A stretch of DNA of 64,000 nucleotides, taken from the NCBI RefSeq assembly GCF_900103225.1, contig NZ_FNJH01000011.1, forward strand, positions 62,001-126,000, in the 5' to 3' direction. Positions 17,821 through 26,335 of the stretch are shown one piece after another (positions within the stretch are counted from its first letter, which is position 1; each line of letters starts with the position of its first letter). Below the pieces are notes generated by a model. It ran no database searches. It was not told the DNA's origin and saw only the letters and a program-made list of their open reading frames with translations. Position numbers and translations under genes: made by a program. This stretch comes from Pseudomonas congelans (lineage in GTDB: Bacteria; Pseudomonadota; Gammaproteobacteria; Pseudomonadales; Pseudomonadaceae).

Positions 17821-18315
17821 TCAGGCCGGTCGGGTGTGAGGCAGCCAGCGCTGCTGCAAATCCCGCCGTATGACTTCGATCACCCACATCCACAGCAAGT
17901 GCCCGAAGGTTTCAGATAACAACTCCGAGGCAGGCAGCTCCCACAGCGGCGGTGCCCAATGGAACGTCGGCAGGATGACGCCGTGAAAACCCAGAGTCAC
18001 CAACAGGCCGAAACCCAGACCCTGCCACAGGGCGGTGCGCGGATACCTGAGTACAAGCAGGCAATAGAACATGGCGAAGAAGATGGAAAAGCCATGGTGG
18101 ACCAGGGCACTGCCGTAATTCACAACATGCTCTGAATACACGTAGGTCAGCTGCTGAGCGTTGATGCCCAGCGAATCAAGCATTTCCACAGGGGGGACCG
18201 GGCGATCCGGCGTGCGAGGCGGGAAGGGTATTTCTGTGCCCCATTTGATGAAACTGGAAACATTGCCCCCAACAAAGCCGGCCAGTGCGGCGACACCATA
18301 CGCTCGCGTGTTCAA
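17821..18315 (-). CDS. YagU-family inner-membrane protein (DUF1440)
   Basis: A 164-aa protein with about four membrane segments, beginning VAALAGFVGGNVSSFIKWGTEIPFPPR, which is the family signature, and including HHGFSIFFAMFYCLLVL and GFGLLVTLGFHGVILPTFHW. In E. coli, YagU has been connected with acid resistance, but the mechanism is unknown. The start is a TTG with AAGGGG upstream; I see no better codon. It is divergent from the LysR gene and may be its target. Confidence 0.75.
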   Translation of the reverse strand: MNTRAYGVAALAGFVGGNVSSFIKWGTEIPFPPRTPDRPVPPVEMLDSLGINAQQLTYVYSEHVVNYGSALVHHGFSIFFAMFYCLLVLRYPRTALWQGLGFGLLVTLGFHGVILPTFHWAPPLWELPASELLSETFGHLLWMWVIEVIRRDLQQRWLPHTRPA

Positions 18316-18447
18316 ATCGATGCCCCTTCTTCGATAGACCAGGCTGTGAGCGATCTCGCCCTAGCCGTTGAGCCATGAAGTATGTGCAACGCTCATTTAT
18401 TTGTAACATACTAATTTGATAGCTCATTGATACTAAAAAAATATCAG

Positions 18448-19368
18448 ATGATTGATTTGAAATTGATGCGCCAGTACGTGGTGGTCGCTGAAACCTTGAA
18501 TTTTCGCAAGGCCGCGCAGCGCTTGAACATGTCACAGCCGCCACTGAGCGTTGCGATTCGTCGTCTGGAAGAATGCCTGGGCGTGCAGCTGTTGCAGCGC
18601 AGTACGCGCTCCACGCAACTGACCGCTGCAGGCGTCGTGTTTCTGGCCGAGGCTCGGCAGACACTGTTGCAGGCCGAACGGGCCTGTGAAATGGCACGTC
18701 GCTCTGCGGCAGGCATGCTCGGCACGATTCGCCTGGGCTTTGTCGATAGCGTTGTCGATGGTTTGCTGCCGGCGCTTCTGCGTCGCTATCAGGCTGCGAA
18801 CCCGAACGTCGATATTCAACTGCAGGAGGCCACCCCTCCCGAGCAGCTTGAAGGCCTGCGCAACGACCGGCTGGACGTCGGCATTCTGGTGCTGCCGGTT
18901 ATAGAGCCGGGCAATATCTATATCGAGCCGCTGTTCGAGGACCGCATGATCGCGGTGCTGCCGCAGGATCATCCCTTGGCAGAGCAGACGTCCATCGGTC
19001 TTGCGGCGTTGGCAGATCAACCCTGGATTCTGTTCGCCCCGCATCATGGTCCGGGCATGCACTCGCATATTCTTATGGCCTGCGCCAGTGCAGGTTTCAC
19101 CCCGCGGGTCGTGCAACAGCCTCGCCAGATGCAGACCACGGCTGCGCTGGTGGCTGGCGGAATGGGCGTGGCGCTGATGCCGCAGCGCTATGCCCGACGT
19201 CAGCCTGGGCGGTTGGCCTGTCGCGAGCTGACGGGCCCGGGTACACCTGTTGCCTATGTGCTGGCGCTGGCGTATCGCGAGCTGTCTCCGTGTGCGCAGT
19301 CCTTGCGCGAAGTGATCATGGAGCTGGTTCAGTCGCCGGCGTTCACGCTGTCGTCCGCGGAGTCATGA
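18448..19368 (+). CDS. LysR-family transcriptional regulator
   Basis: A 306-aa regulator. The N-terminal winged helix-turn-helix reads MRQYVVVAETLNFRKAAQRLNMSQPPLSVAIRRLE, close to the CatR/BenM subgroup in layout, and the effector-binding domain follows with LRLGFV-like and VLPQDHPLA segments. The inducer is unknown. I prefer the ATG at 18448 over a TTG seven codons earlier. The intergenic region to the divergent yagU-like gene (18316-18447) is the probable operator region. Confidence 0.85.
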   Translation: MIDLKLMRQYVVVAETLNFRKAAQRLNMSQPPLSVAIRRLEECLGVQLLQRSTRSTQLTAAGVVFLAEARQTLLQAERACEMARRSAAGMLGTIRLGFVDSVVDGLLPALLRRYQAANPNVDIQLQEATPPEQLEGLRNDRLDVGILVLPVIEPGNIYIEPLFEDRMIAVLPQDHPLAEQTSIGLAALADQPWILFAPHHGPGMHSHILMACASAGFTPRVVQQPRQMQTTAALVAGGMGVALMPQRYARRQPGRLACRELTGPGTPVAYVLALAYRELSPCAQSLREVIMELVQSPAFTLSSAES

Positions 19369-19519
19369 CGCCGTCACTTGGACCTCAACCCGCTATTCGC
19401 GTGCCGGTTCAAATGCACTGAACGCCTTGCTACGGCCTGACTCCAAATCTTGCCCCGGCGCTCAAACCAATGCATCACGTCGATGGGTGTTCGAATCCTC
19501 TGCCAATCAAGGAATTCCC

Positions 19520-19675
19520 ATGACCGATCCACGTAACGTCGCCCACGACAAAAAAGTCCAGCAAGAGAAAAAGAACCACGGCGAAGAAATCGCGCCGAAT
19601 GCCGAGCACGCGCCTCAGCCTGGTATGAAGCCAGCACTCAAGCACGATGATGACGAGCAGGAAGAGCAGGCGTAA
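19520..19675 (+). CDS. Small hydrophilic acidic protein (51 aa)
   Basis: A 51-aa protein without Cys, Trp or membrane segment, dominated by Lys, Glu, Asp, His and Gln (for example HDKKVQQEKKNHGEE and KHDDDEQEEQA). AAGGA lies seven bases before the ATG. Such short disordered proteins occur in Pseudomonas, but I know of no assigned function. It is likely real because the ribosome binding site is good and the composition differs from shadow frames. Confidence 0.6.
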   Translation: MTDPRNVAHDKKVQQEKKNHGEEIAPNAEHAPQPGMKPALKHDDDEQEEQA

Positions 19676-19779
19676 GCCAGTGACCTGATCGTGACTTTTG
19701 GCGGTGCTGACTGATGTCAGCATCCGCTGGGGGCCGCCTTCGAGCTCATTAATTCAGGCAGGTAACAGAGGCCTATAGC

Positions 19780-20451
19780 ATGCTCAAACACATCATTTTT
19801 GACGTAAACGAGACGCTGCTGGATCTGGCTGCGCTCGATGGTTTCTTCGAGGGACTGTTCGGCGACAGCCGCTTGCGCACCGAATGGTTCCTGACGCTGC
19901 AAGAGTGCTGGATGACCAACACCATAACCGGCCAGTACCAGGCGTTTGGTGATCTGGCGCAGGGCGCGTTGAGAATGGTTGCCGCACGGCACCAGGTTGA
20001 AGTGGGCGATGATCAGTGCCAGGCCCTGGCCGCAGGCATCAAATCTCTTCCTGCGCATAACGACGTTCATCAGGCACTGCAGTTATTGAACGACAAAGGA
20101 TTTGTGCTCATTGCCCTGAGCAATGGCGCGCTGGAGGCGCTGCGGCAACAGCTCGAATTTGCAGGATTGACCGACTGCTTCGAGCACATCATGGCCGGCA
20201 GCGAAATCGGTCAATTCAAGCCCGCCGTGGCAACCTATCAAATGGTCGCACAGCGCCTGGGCATCGCGCCGGATCAGATGATCATGGTCGCTGCGCACGC
20301 CTGGGACATCGCCGGGGCTGCCCAGGTCGGATGTCGCACCGCGTTTGTCGAGCGTCCGGGAAAGGTGCTCAACCCGATCGGCACCCAGCCCGATTTAATC
20401 GGTAAAGATGTTCAGGATGTCGCCATGAAACTCTGCGCAGGTCCGTTTTAG
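19780..20451 (+). CDS. Haloacid dehalogenase type II (HAD superfamily)
   Basis: A 223-aa HAD-fold hydrolase related to L-2-haloacid dehalogenase. Motif I is IFDVNETLLDL with nucleophile Asp9, motif II is ALSNGA, the conserved Lys is in GQFKPAVATYQ, and the AAHAWDIAGAAQVG segment replaces the usual acidic motif as in type II dehalogenases. Members release halide from 2-haloalkanoates, though many have other substrates. It is a single gene, with no transporter or regulator attached. Confidence 0.85.
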   Translation: MLKHIIFDVNETLLDLAALDGFFEGLFGDSRLRTEWFLTLQECWMTNTITGQYQAFGDLAQGALRMVAARHQVEVGDDQCQALAAGIKSLPAHNDVHQALQLLNDKGFVLIALSNGALEALRQQLEFAGLTDCFEHIMAGSEIGQFKPAVATYQMVAQRLGIAPDQMIMVAAHAWDIAGAAQVGCRTAFVERPGKVLNPIGTQPDLIGKDVQDVAMKLCAGPF

Positions 20452-20500
20452 CGCTGATTCGCGAGTCGGCTTCCAGCGGTCCCTGATCACTTGCAGACGT

Positions 20501-20944
20501 TCATTTGAAGGGAATGATCGATATCTCGCCGTTCCTCTCAATGATCGCGTACCTGATGTCCTTCATCTCCACGATCCCTTGCGTGGTTCGCGCTGCCTCC
20601 ATCACATCTGATTCACTGATACGCGCCTCTCTCATTCGTTTGGTCAGTGGCTTGCCATCCTCCACGATCACAGTAGGGCCGCCATCCAGAAACTTTGCCA
20701 GCCGCTTCGATCGGCGCTTGGCCAGGGAAAAGCCGACGTCTATAGCGATAAGGGTGGAGATGATCAGTATTGCGTTGGTGACCGAAAAATCATCGCCCAG
20801 CAGCGCTTGCTGAGTGGCCTCGCCAATGATCAGCAACAAGACGAAATCGAAGGTGGTGAGGTCGGTAAGGGAGCGGCGTCCGGCAATACGAAACAAGACC
20901 ATCAAGACAAAATAAATCGCTGCTGCTCTGAGCACTGCATCCAT
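20501..20944 (-). CDS. DUF421/YetF-family membrane protein
   Basis: A 147-aa protein with two or three N-terminal membrane segments (AAAIYFVLMVLFRIAG, FDFVLLLIIGEATQQAL, ILIISTLIAIDVGFSLA) and a small cytoplasmic domain that ends in RYAIIERNGEISIIPF, typical of DUF421. RRSLTDLTTFDFVLLLIIGE is the family signature. The function is not established. It follows a hypothetical membrane gene after 14 bp, so the two are probably one operon. Confidence 0.82.
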   Translation of the reverse strand: MDAVLRAAAIYFVLMVLFRIAGRRSLTDLTTFDFVLLLIIGEATQQALLGDDFSVTNAILIISTLIAIDVGFSLAKRRSKRLAKFLDGGPTVIVEDGKPLTKRMREARISESDVMEAARTTQGIVEMKDIRYAIIERNGEISIIPFK

Positions 20945-20958
20945 AAATCGCTTTCTCT

Positions 20959-21486
20959 CTACGGGTAGATGAACCTGGGCATCGGCAGCGTTTCGCCACC
21001 CAGCATATGCATTTGCCCTCGGTACAGTCCCACCCCGTTACTGCGAACAGTCAGGTACAAGGTGGCTAAACCGTCCTTGTCGGCCTGCATCGGAATGACC
21101 AGATCACGGCCTTCGCTGTGAAGAGGCGCAGGCTGGGGATTAAGTTTCTCGATCGACACACCTTCGAGCAGCCCACTGCCGACGACCAGATAACGCATTT
21201 CGGAGGGGGCGCCTTTGGACGTGACAATCATATCGTCCTGACTGCCGTTGCGGCTGAAGCGCTCGTAGCTCACCTGCAATTTGCCGTCTGCCGTTCGAGG
21301 CTCCACCTGGCTCAATGGCCCTTTGGAAAACAAACCGGCAAGGGTCAGCACTATCAAGACAATCAGGCCTGCCCAACCGATGCGCTCAAAGCGCCAGACT
21401 CGACGCTGTTGCGCCATATCTTCCTCGACGGGATATGACCGGCTGCGGAACTCATGGTCGTGCGCCTCATCACCGCTTAGTGCCAT
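20959..21486 (-). CDS. Membrane-anchored conserved hypothetical protein
   Basis: A 175-aa protein with one membrane segment at ~37-54 (IGWAGLIVLIVLTLAGLF). The N-terminus is probably cytoplasmic and charged, and a periplasmic beta-rich domain of ~115 residues follows, with no Cys. I do not recognise the family. GGAAAG precedes the ATG. It is the first gene of a two-gene unit with the DUF421 gene, a pairing that suggests the two proteins act together at the membrane. Confidence 0.65.
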   Translation of the reverse strand: MALSGDEAHDHEFRSRSYPVEEDMAQQRRVWRFERIGWAGLIVLIVLTLAGLFSKGPLSQVEPRTADGKLQVSYERFSRNGSQDDMIVTSKGAPSEMRYLVVGSGLLEGVSIEKLNPQPAPLHSEGRDLVIPMQADKDGLATLYLTVRSNGVGLYRGQMHMLGGETLPMPRFIYP

Positions 21487-21685
21487 TAACGTGCTTTCCG
21501 TTAGTGAAATTTTGTAGGGGCCTATACGCCCCGTTCAGCCCGCTGCCCAGGCTGGCTGCAAGCTTTGCCATGGCGGGTGAGCGTTGAAGAGTAGCGACCG
21601 GGTTGGAGGGGCGGGCGTGGTGACTTTATCTGCCCATCGACGGTGAGTCGACAGAAACCCTGACTGCACAGTCTTGGGCTCAACC

Positions 21686-22762
21686 TCACCTGTGCAATAT
21701 CACCTGATGAATCTCCTGCAACGGAATGATCCGTTGCGCCGCATTCAGTTTGATTGCTTCCTTGGGCATGCCGAACACCACGCAGCTGGCCTCGTCCTGA
21801 GCCACTGTAGCGCTGCCGGCGTCGAGCATTTCCTTGAGCCCGCGCGCGCCGTCGTCGCCCATGCCGGTCATGATGATGCCGGTGGCGTTCTTGCCGGCGA
21901 ATTTGGCCACCGAACGGAACAGCACGTCCACCGAAGGACGATGGCGGTTGACCAGCGGCCCGTCGATGACCTGGACGTGATAGTAGGCGCCGCTGCGCGT
22001 GACCATCATGTGTTTGCCACCGGGGGCTATCAGCGCGAGGCCGGGCAGGATGCGGTCGTTGTTTCTGGCCTCGCGCACCTCGATCTGGCTCAGGCTATTG
22101 AGGCGTTCAGCGAACGATGCGGTAAATTTTTCCGGCATGTGCTGAACGATGACCATGCCGGGGCAGACGCGGGGCAGGGCAGTCAGCACGGCTTCGAGTG
22201 CCTGGGTGCCACCTGTCGAGGTGCCGATGGCGACGATGCGCTCAGTGGTCTGCGCCATGGCATGGCCGCCGGCAGCGGGCAGAATGGCATCGGCGGTCAG
22301 TTTGCTGGCCGGGGTCAGCACCGGGGCGGCGGTGCGCTTGCCGAGGTTTCTGACGTTGGAGTTGGCGGCTGCGCGTACCGCTGCAACCAGCTCGGCGGCC
22401 GAATCGATGAGGAAGTTTTTCAGGCCAGTGGTGGGTTTGGTGATGATTTCCACTGCCCCGGCAGACAGCGCCTGCAATGACGTTTCCGCGCCTTTCTGGG
22501 TTAGCGACGAGCAGATCACCACCGGAGTCGGCCGCTCGCTCATGATCTTCTTGAGAAAAGTGATGCCGTCCATGCGCGGCATTTCCACGTCCAGCACAAT
22601 GACGTCCGGCCATTCCTGAGCGAGCTTGCCCATGGCGAATATCGGGTCCGACGCCGCGCCTATCACGTGAATGTCGGGGGTGTCGTTGAGGATGGCCACG
22701 AGTACCTGGCGCACCACGGCCGAATCATCGACCAGCAGTACGCTGATTTTTTTGTTTGGCAT
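21686..22762 (-). CDS. cheB: CheB chemoreceptor glutamate methylesterase/deamidase
   Basis: A 358-aa response regulator enzyme. The receiver domain carries VDDSAVVR and the phosphoacceptor Asp58 (VIVLDVEMPRMDG), and the C-terminal esterase has the catalytic Ser in AIGTSTGG, His in VIVQHMP and Asp in MTGMGDDGA. It removes methyl groups from receptors encoded in this cluster and so resets sensitivity. I start it at the ATG at 22762, with GGAAG upstream; a TTG three codons earlier is less likely. It overlaps the cheD end by 38 bp and is the last gene of the cluster. Confidence 0.95.
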   Translation of the reverse strand: MPNKKISVLLVDDSAVVRQVLVAILNDTPDIHVIGAASDPIFAMGKLAQEWPDVIVLDVEMPRMDGITFLKKIMSERPTPVVICSSLTQKGAETSLQALSAGAVEIITKPTTGLKNFLIDSAAELVAAVRAAANSNVRNLGKRTAAPVLTPASKLTADAILPAAGGHAMAQTTERIVAIGTSTGGTQALEAVLTALPRVCPGMVIVQHMPEKFTASFAERLNSLSQIEVREARNNDRILPGLALIAPGGKHMMVTRSGAYYHVQVIDGPLVNRHRPSVDVLFRSVAKFAGKNATGIIMTGMGDDGARGLKEMLDAGSATVAQDEASCVVFGMPKEAIKLNAAQRIIPLQEIHQVILHR

Positions 22763-23258
22763 CTTTTTCAAGTGCTTCCATTGGTTGGTGCCTGACCCAT
22801 ACGTTTCCGTCCCACAGGTCGAAGATGATGCTGCGATGGCCGGTGCTGCCCAGGTCCTGAGCCATCAGTTTCAGGCGGTTCTGTTCGGCCAGCGCAAGCG
22901 CCGCGTGGACGTTGCTGTCAGCGACGTTTCGCATGTGCGGATCATGGCGATGAGCAGGAAACATTTCGCCGCCGCCGAATAGCTTGACCTGATATTCCTC
23001 TGGCAGGGTGCCGTTGGCCAGTGCGTGGCGAATGAGTATTTCCATCGCTTCGTCAGCGTACTTGCCGTCCAGTGGCTGATGCCTGCGTATGCGCCCGGGC
23101 AGCATGAAGTGGCACATGCCGCCAATACGCCGCCACGGGTGCCAGAAGGTAATTGCCACGCATGAACCCAGCAACGTGCGCAGGCGAGTCGGGCGGGTCT
23201 GAAAGACCACTTCGCCAGGCCCCAGCACTATTTCGGCTACACCGACGGGCGTGTTCAT
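22725..23258 (-). CDS. cheD: CheD chemoreceptor glutamine deamidase
   Basis: A 177-aa protein that deamidates receptor glutamines. The family core is intact: LLGSCVAITFWHPWRRIGGMCHFMLP with the catalytic Cys and His, then VKLFGGGEM and IIFDLWDGNVWVR near the end. Its start overlaps the cheR stop by four bases and its 3' end overlaps cheB by 38 bp, so all three are probably translationally coupled. Confidence 0.94.
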   Translation of the reverse strand: MNTPVGVAEIVLGPGEVVFQTRPTRLRTLLGSCVAITFWHPWRRIGGMCHFMLPGRIRRHQPLDGKYADEAMEILIRHALANGTLPEEYQVKLFGGGEMFPAHRHDPHMRNVADSNVHAALALAEQNRLKLMAQDLGSTGHRSIIFDLWDGNVWVRHQPMEALEKDAKQKNQRTAGR

Positions 23259-24064
23259 GGTTTGCGGTAGATCGAAGGGGAGACCATTTTCAACATGTCA
23301 TTTACACCGTTCAGGCTTTCTGAGTGGCTGATGATGAAATAGCCTCCTGGCTTGAGACGCGGGATCAACCGCGCCACCACTTTGCTTTTGGTTTCCTGAT
23401 CGAAATAAATCATCACGTTGCGCAGGAAAATGACGTCGAACTCGCCCAGATCCGGCAGGGTGTCATTGAGATTGACCTGCACAAAGCTGACCCGGCTGCG
23501 CAACGACTTGTCGATCAGAAAGGTCCCTTCCTGGCGACCTATGCCTTTCAGACAATATTTGAACAGCAAAGGTTGCGGCAACGTTTCGGTGCGCTCCATC
23601 GGGTAATGCCCGCTGCGCGCCTTGCTCAGCACGCGGGTGCTGATGTCCGAACCGACCACTTCCCAAGGTGTGCTGCCCAGTTGCTCGGCCAGGGTCATGG
23701 CCAGGCTGTAGGGCTCTTCGCCGGACGAACTGGCGGCGCTCCAGATGCGGAATACCTTGCCGGGTGTCACCTTGGTCAGCACCTGCTGACGCAGAAAATC
23801 GAAGTGCTTGGGCTCGCGGAAGAAATACGTTTCGTTGGTGGTCAGCAGGTCCAGCGCCACTTGCAGCTCGCCGTTGCGCTGATCGTTCATGATCAGCTTG
23901 AAATACTCGCCATAGTTGTCCAGCTCGTAATGCTTGAGACGCTTGAACAGGCGGCCGGCGACCAGCGCTTTCTTGGCCAGCGTGAGTTTGATGCCCGCAG
24001 CGTTGTACAGCCAGTTCTGGAACTGGCCGAATTCGCGATCGGTGAGCGACGCTGTATCAGGCAT
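23255..24064 (-). CDS. cheR: CheR chemoreceptor methyltransferase
   Basis: A 269-aa SAM-dependent methyltransferase that methylates receptor glutamates. The N-terminal helical domain (residues ~1-80) is followed by the SAM site RIWSAASSSGEEPYSLAM and the FDVIFLRNVMIYFD block. The C-terminal EYFIISHSESL-like region matches other CheR proteins. It lies 9 bp after cheW. Receptors in this cluster may tether it by a C-terminal pentapeptide (see the receptor at 24650). Confidence 0.95.
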   Translation of the reverse strand: MPDTASLTDREFGQFQNWLYNAAGIKLTLAKKALVAGRLFKRLKHYELDNYGEYFKLIMNDQRNGELQVALDLLTTNETYFFREPKHFDFLRQQVLTKVTPGKVFRIWSAASSSGEEPYSLAMTLAEQLGSTPWEVVGSDISTRVLSKARSGHYPMERTETLPQPLLFKYCLKGIGRQEGTFLIDKSLRSRVSFVQVNLNDTLPDLGEFDVIFLRNVMIYFDQETKSKVVARLIPRLKPGGYFIISHSESLNGVNDMLKMVSPSIYRKP

Positions 24065-24073
24065 GTGCAGACC

Positions 24074-24613
24074 TCACGTCGCGTCGACGTCGGGCGGCAG
24101 CGACTGGCTTGCCTCGGCGAGGCTGGACATTTCATCGATGGACAGCACGCGGTCGACCTCAAGAACGATCACGAACTTGCCGTCGACCTTGGCCATGCCG
24201 CTGATAAAGTCGGCGCGAATTCGCGCGCCGAAGTTCGGCGGCGGCTCGATCTGCGACGCCGGAATCTCCAGCACCGCCGAGACATTGTCGACCAGCAGAC
24301 CGATGTCCTGCGGCTGGCCGTCCTCGCTGTTGGCCTCGATGATGATCACGCACGAGCGCCGGGTGATGTCCGAGTTCTGTCGCCCGAAGCGCGCCGACAG
24401 ATCGACCACCGGCACCACAGCGCCGCGCAGGTTGATCACTCCGCGCACGAAGGCGGGCATCATCGGCACCACCGTCAGGCTGCCGTACTCGATGATTTCC
24501 TTGATGCCCAGAATGCCGATGGCGAACATCTCGCCACCGAGCATGAAAGTCAGGTACTGCGCCTCTTCTTCGACCGTCGCTGCGGTCTGTCGAGTCGTGA
24601 CCAATGAGCCCAT
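24074..24613 (-). CDS. cheW: CheW coupling protein
   Basis: A 179-aa adaptor that links receptors to CheA. Typical CheW blocks are YLTFMLGGEMFAIGILGIKEIIEYG, MPAFVRGVINLRGAVVPVVDLSARFG and ADFISGMAKVDGKFVIVLEVDRVLS. The ATG at 24613 is preceded by GGGGAG with good spacing, which favours it over a TTG twelve codons upstream. It sits between a receptor gene and cheR in the same operon. Confidence 0.95.
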   Translation of the reverse strand: MGSLVTTRQTAATVEEEAQYLTFMLGGEMFAIGILGIKEIIEYGSLTVVPMMPAFVRGVINLRGAVVPVVDLSARFGRQNSDITRRSCVIIIEANSEDGQPQDIGLLVDNVSAVLEIPASQIEPPPNFGARIRADFISGMAKVDGKFVIVLEVDRVLSIDEMSSLAEASQSLPPDVDAT

Positions 24614-24649
24614 GTCGTTCTCCCCTGGAGTCTCTATCGAAGCCGGCAA

Positions 24650-26305
24650 TCAGAAACGGGTGAATTCCGATTCGTCCGGGGCGCCCGCCATGCTTTGCGC
24701 AAATGCCTTGCGCTGAACCTGTTGCGGCGGGCGCGGAGGCTGACGGCTCGGGCTGTTGCGGCTGTCGAGATTACCGCTCTGTGCGACTGCCCTTGGCGAT
24801 GCGTCGAGGGTGAAGAAACTCATGGCCTGTTGCAGTTGTTCGGCCTGGCTGCTCATTTCTTCAGCGGTGGCCGCCAGTTCTTCGCTGCTCGATGCGTTTT
24901 GCTGGGTGACCTGGTTGAGTTGGGTCATGGCGGTGTTGATCTGCGCCACACCGGCAGCCTGCTCTTCTGACGCTGCACTGATTTCCTGCACAAGGTCGGA
25001 GGTCTTGTTGATCGACGGCACCATCTCGTCCAGCAGCTTGCCGGCCTTCTCGGCCATGTCCACGCTGCTCGACGACAACTCGCCGATTTCCTGCGCGGCC
25101 ACCTGGCTGCGTTCGGCCAGCTTGCGCACCTCGGCGGCCACAACCGCGAAGCCCTTGCCATGTTCGCCGGCACGCGCGGCTTCGATGGCAGCGTTGAGGG
25201 CGAGCAGGTTGGTCTGGTAAGCGATGTCGTCGATGATGCTGATGCGCTGGGCGATTTTCTTCATCGCCACGACGGTCTGCTGCACCGATTCGCCGCCATC
25301 GGTAGCTTCCTTGGCGGCCTTGCTGGCCATGCCATCGGTGACCTTGGCGTTCTCGGTGTTCTGATTGATGCTGGCGCTCATCTGCTCGACCGACGCGCTG
25401 GTCTCTTCGACGCTGGCGGCCTGCTCGCTGGTGGCCTGGCTCATCGACTGTGCAGTGGCGCTGACTTCTTCCGAGGCGCTGGCCAGGTTGTCGGCGGCAT
25501 TACGCACTTCGCCGATGATGTGCGACAGCTTGCCGACCATGTTGCGCATAGCGTTGAGCACCATGCCGGTCTCGTCCTTGGAGCCGTGGCCGATGTGGGC
25601 GTTGAGATTGCCTTCTGCCAGCTGCTCGGCGGCAGTTGCAGCCTCTTTCAGCGGGCGGGAAATGATCCGGGCGATGAACAGCGCCAGACCCAGGCCTATC
25701 AACAAGGCTGCAACCAGTACGACGACGATCGAGATGCGTGCGTTTTCATACAGCTTCGTACCCTTGTCACCCGCGACAGTCGCGCCGGCGTCGTTGAGCT
25801 CGACCATTTTTTGTAATTGGCTGGTCAATTCGTCGAAGTGCATTTTGGAATCGCCCCTCAGCAGTGCTCGTGCCTGGGCTTCGAGGCCCTGACGCGACAT
25901 GTCGAACAGCTCGCCGCTGCTCTTGAGGTACGCAGTCCATGTCGCGGTAGCGCTATTGAACAACTGGCGATCCTCATCACTGACCACCAGCTTGTCGTAG
26001 GTGGCCAGGCGGGTTTCGAACTGTTTGCGAGCGTCCGCTGCTTCCAGCTCCATCTGCGCCTTTTCCTGGGTGGTGTCAGCTGCAATGTGGCGGTTTTCCT
26101 TCAAGCGATAGTTGGCGGCGAAGAAGCGCATGCCCGAAGCCGCACGCATGGACGGCATCCAGTTTTCCTTGATGTCCTGAGCGGCCTGGTTAACCTGGCC
26201 GAGCTGGATGATGGCAAAGACTCCCATGGCCGCGGTCAACGCCAGAACCACCAGAAACGAGGTAATCAGCTTGGTGGAAATCTTCAGATCGTAGAACCAT
26301 TTCAT
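24650..26305 (-). CDS. Methyl-accepting chemotaxis protein with CheR-type docking tail
   Basis: A 551-aa receptor with a membrane segment at ~10-30, a periplasmic four-helix-bundle domain of ~160 residues, a second membrane segment at ~190-210 (ISIVVVLVAALLIGLGLALFI), HAMP at ~213-265 and a long signalling domain with IDDIAYQTNLLALNAAIEAARAG at the tip. After a flexible Pro/Gln/Arg-rich tail it ends in EFTRF. That fits the x-aromatic-x-x-aromatic docking pentapeptide used to tether CheR (and CheB) in other systems. Location inside the cluster makes it the likely dedicated receptor. Confidence 0.93.
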   Translation of the reverse strand: MKWFYDLKISTKLITSFLVVLALTAAMGVFAIIQLGQVNQAAQDIKENWMPSMRAASGMRFFAANYRLKENRHIAADTTQEKAQMELEAADARKQFETRLATYDKLVVSDEDRQLFNSATATWTAYLKSSGELFDMSRQGLEAQARALLRGDSKMHFDELTSQLQKMVELNDAGATVAGDKGTKLYENARISIVVVLVAALLIGLGLALFIARIISRPLKEAATAAEQLAEGNLNAHIGHGSKDETGMVLNAMRNMVGKLSHIIGEVRNAADNLASASEEVSATAQSMSQATSEQAASVEETSASVEQMSASINQNTENAKVTDGMASKAAKEATDGGESVQQTVVAMKKIAQRISIIDDIAYQTNLLALNAAIEAARAGEHGKGFAVVAAEVRKLAERSQVAAQEIGELSSSSVDMAEKAGKLLDEMVPSINKTSDLVQEISAASEEQAAGVAQINTAMTQLNQVTQQNASSSEELAATAEEMSSQAEQLQQAMSFFTLDASPRAVAQSGNLDSRNSPSRQPPRPPQQVQRKAFAQSMAGAPDESEFTRF

Positions 26306-26335
26306 TGAAGTAACTCCTTGGGAATTGCGAATCCG

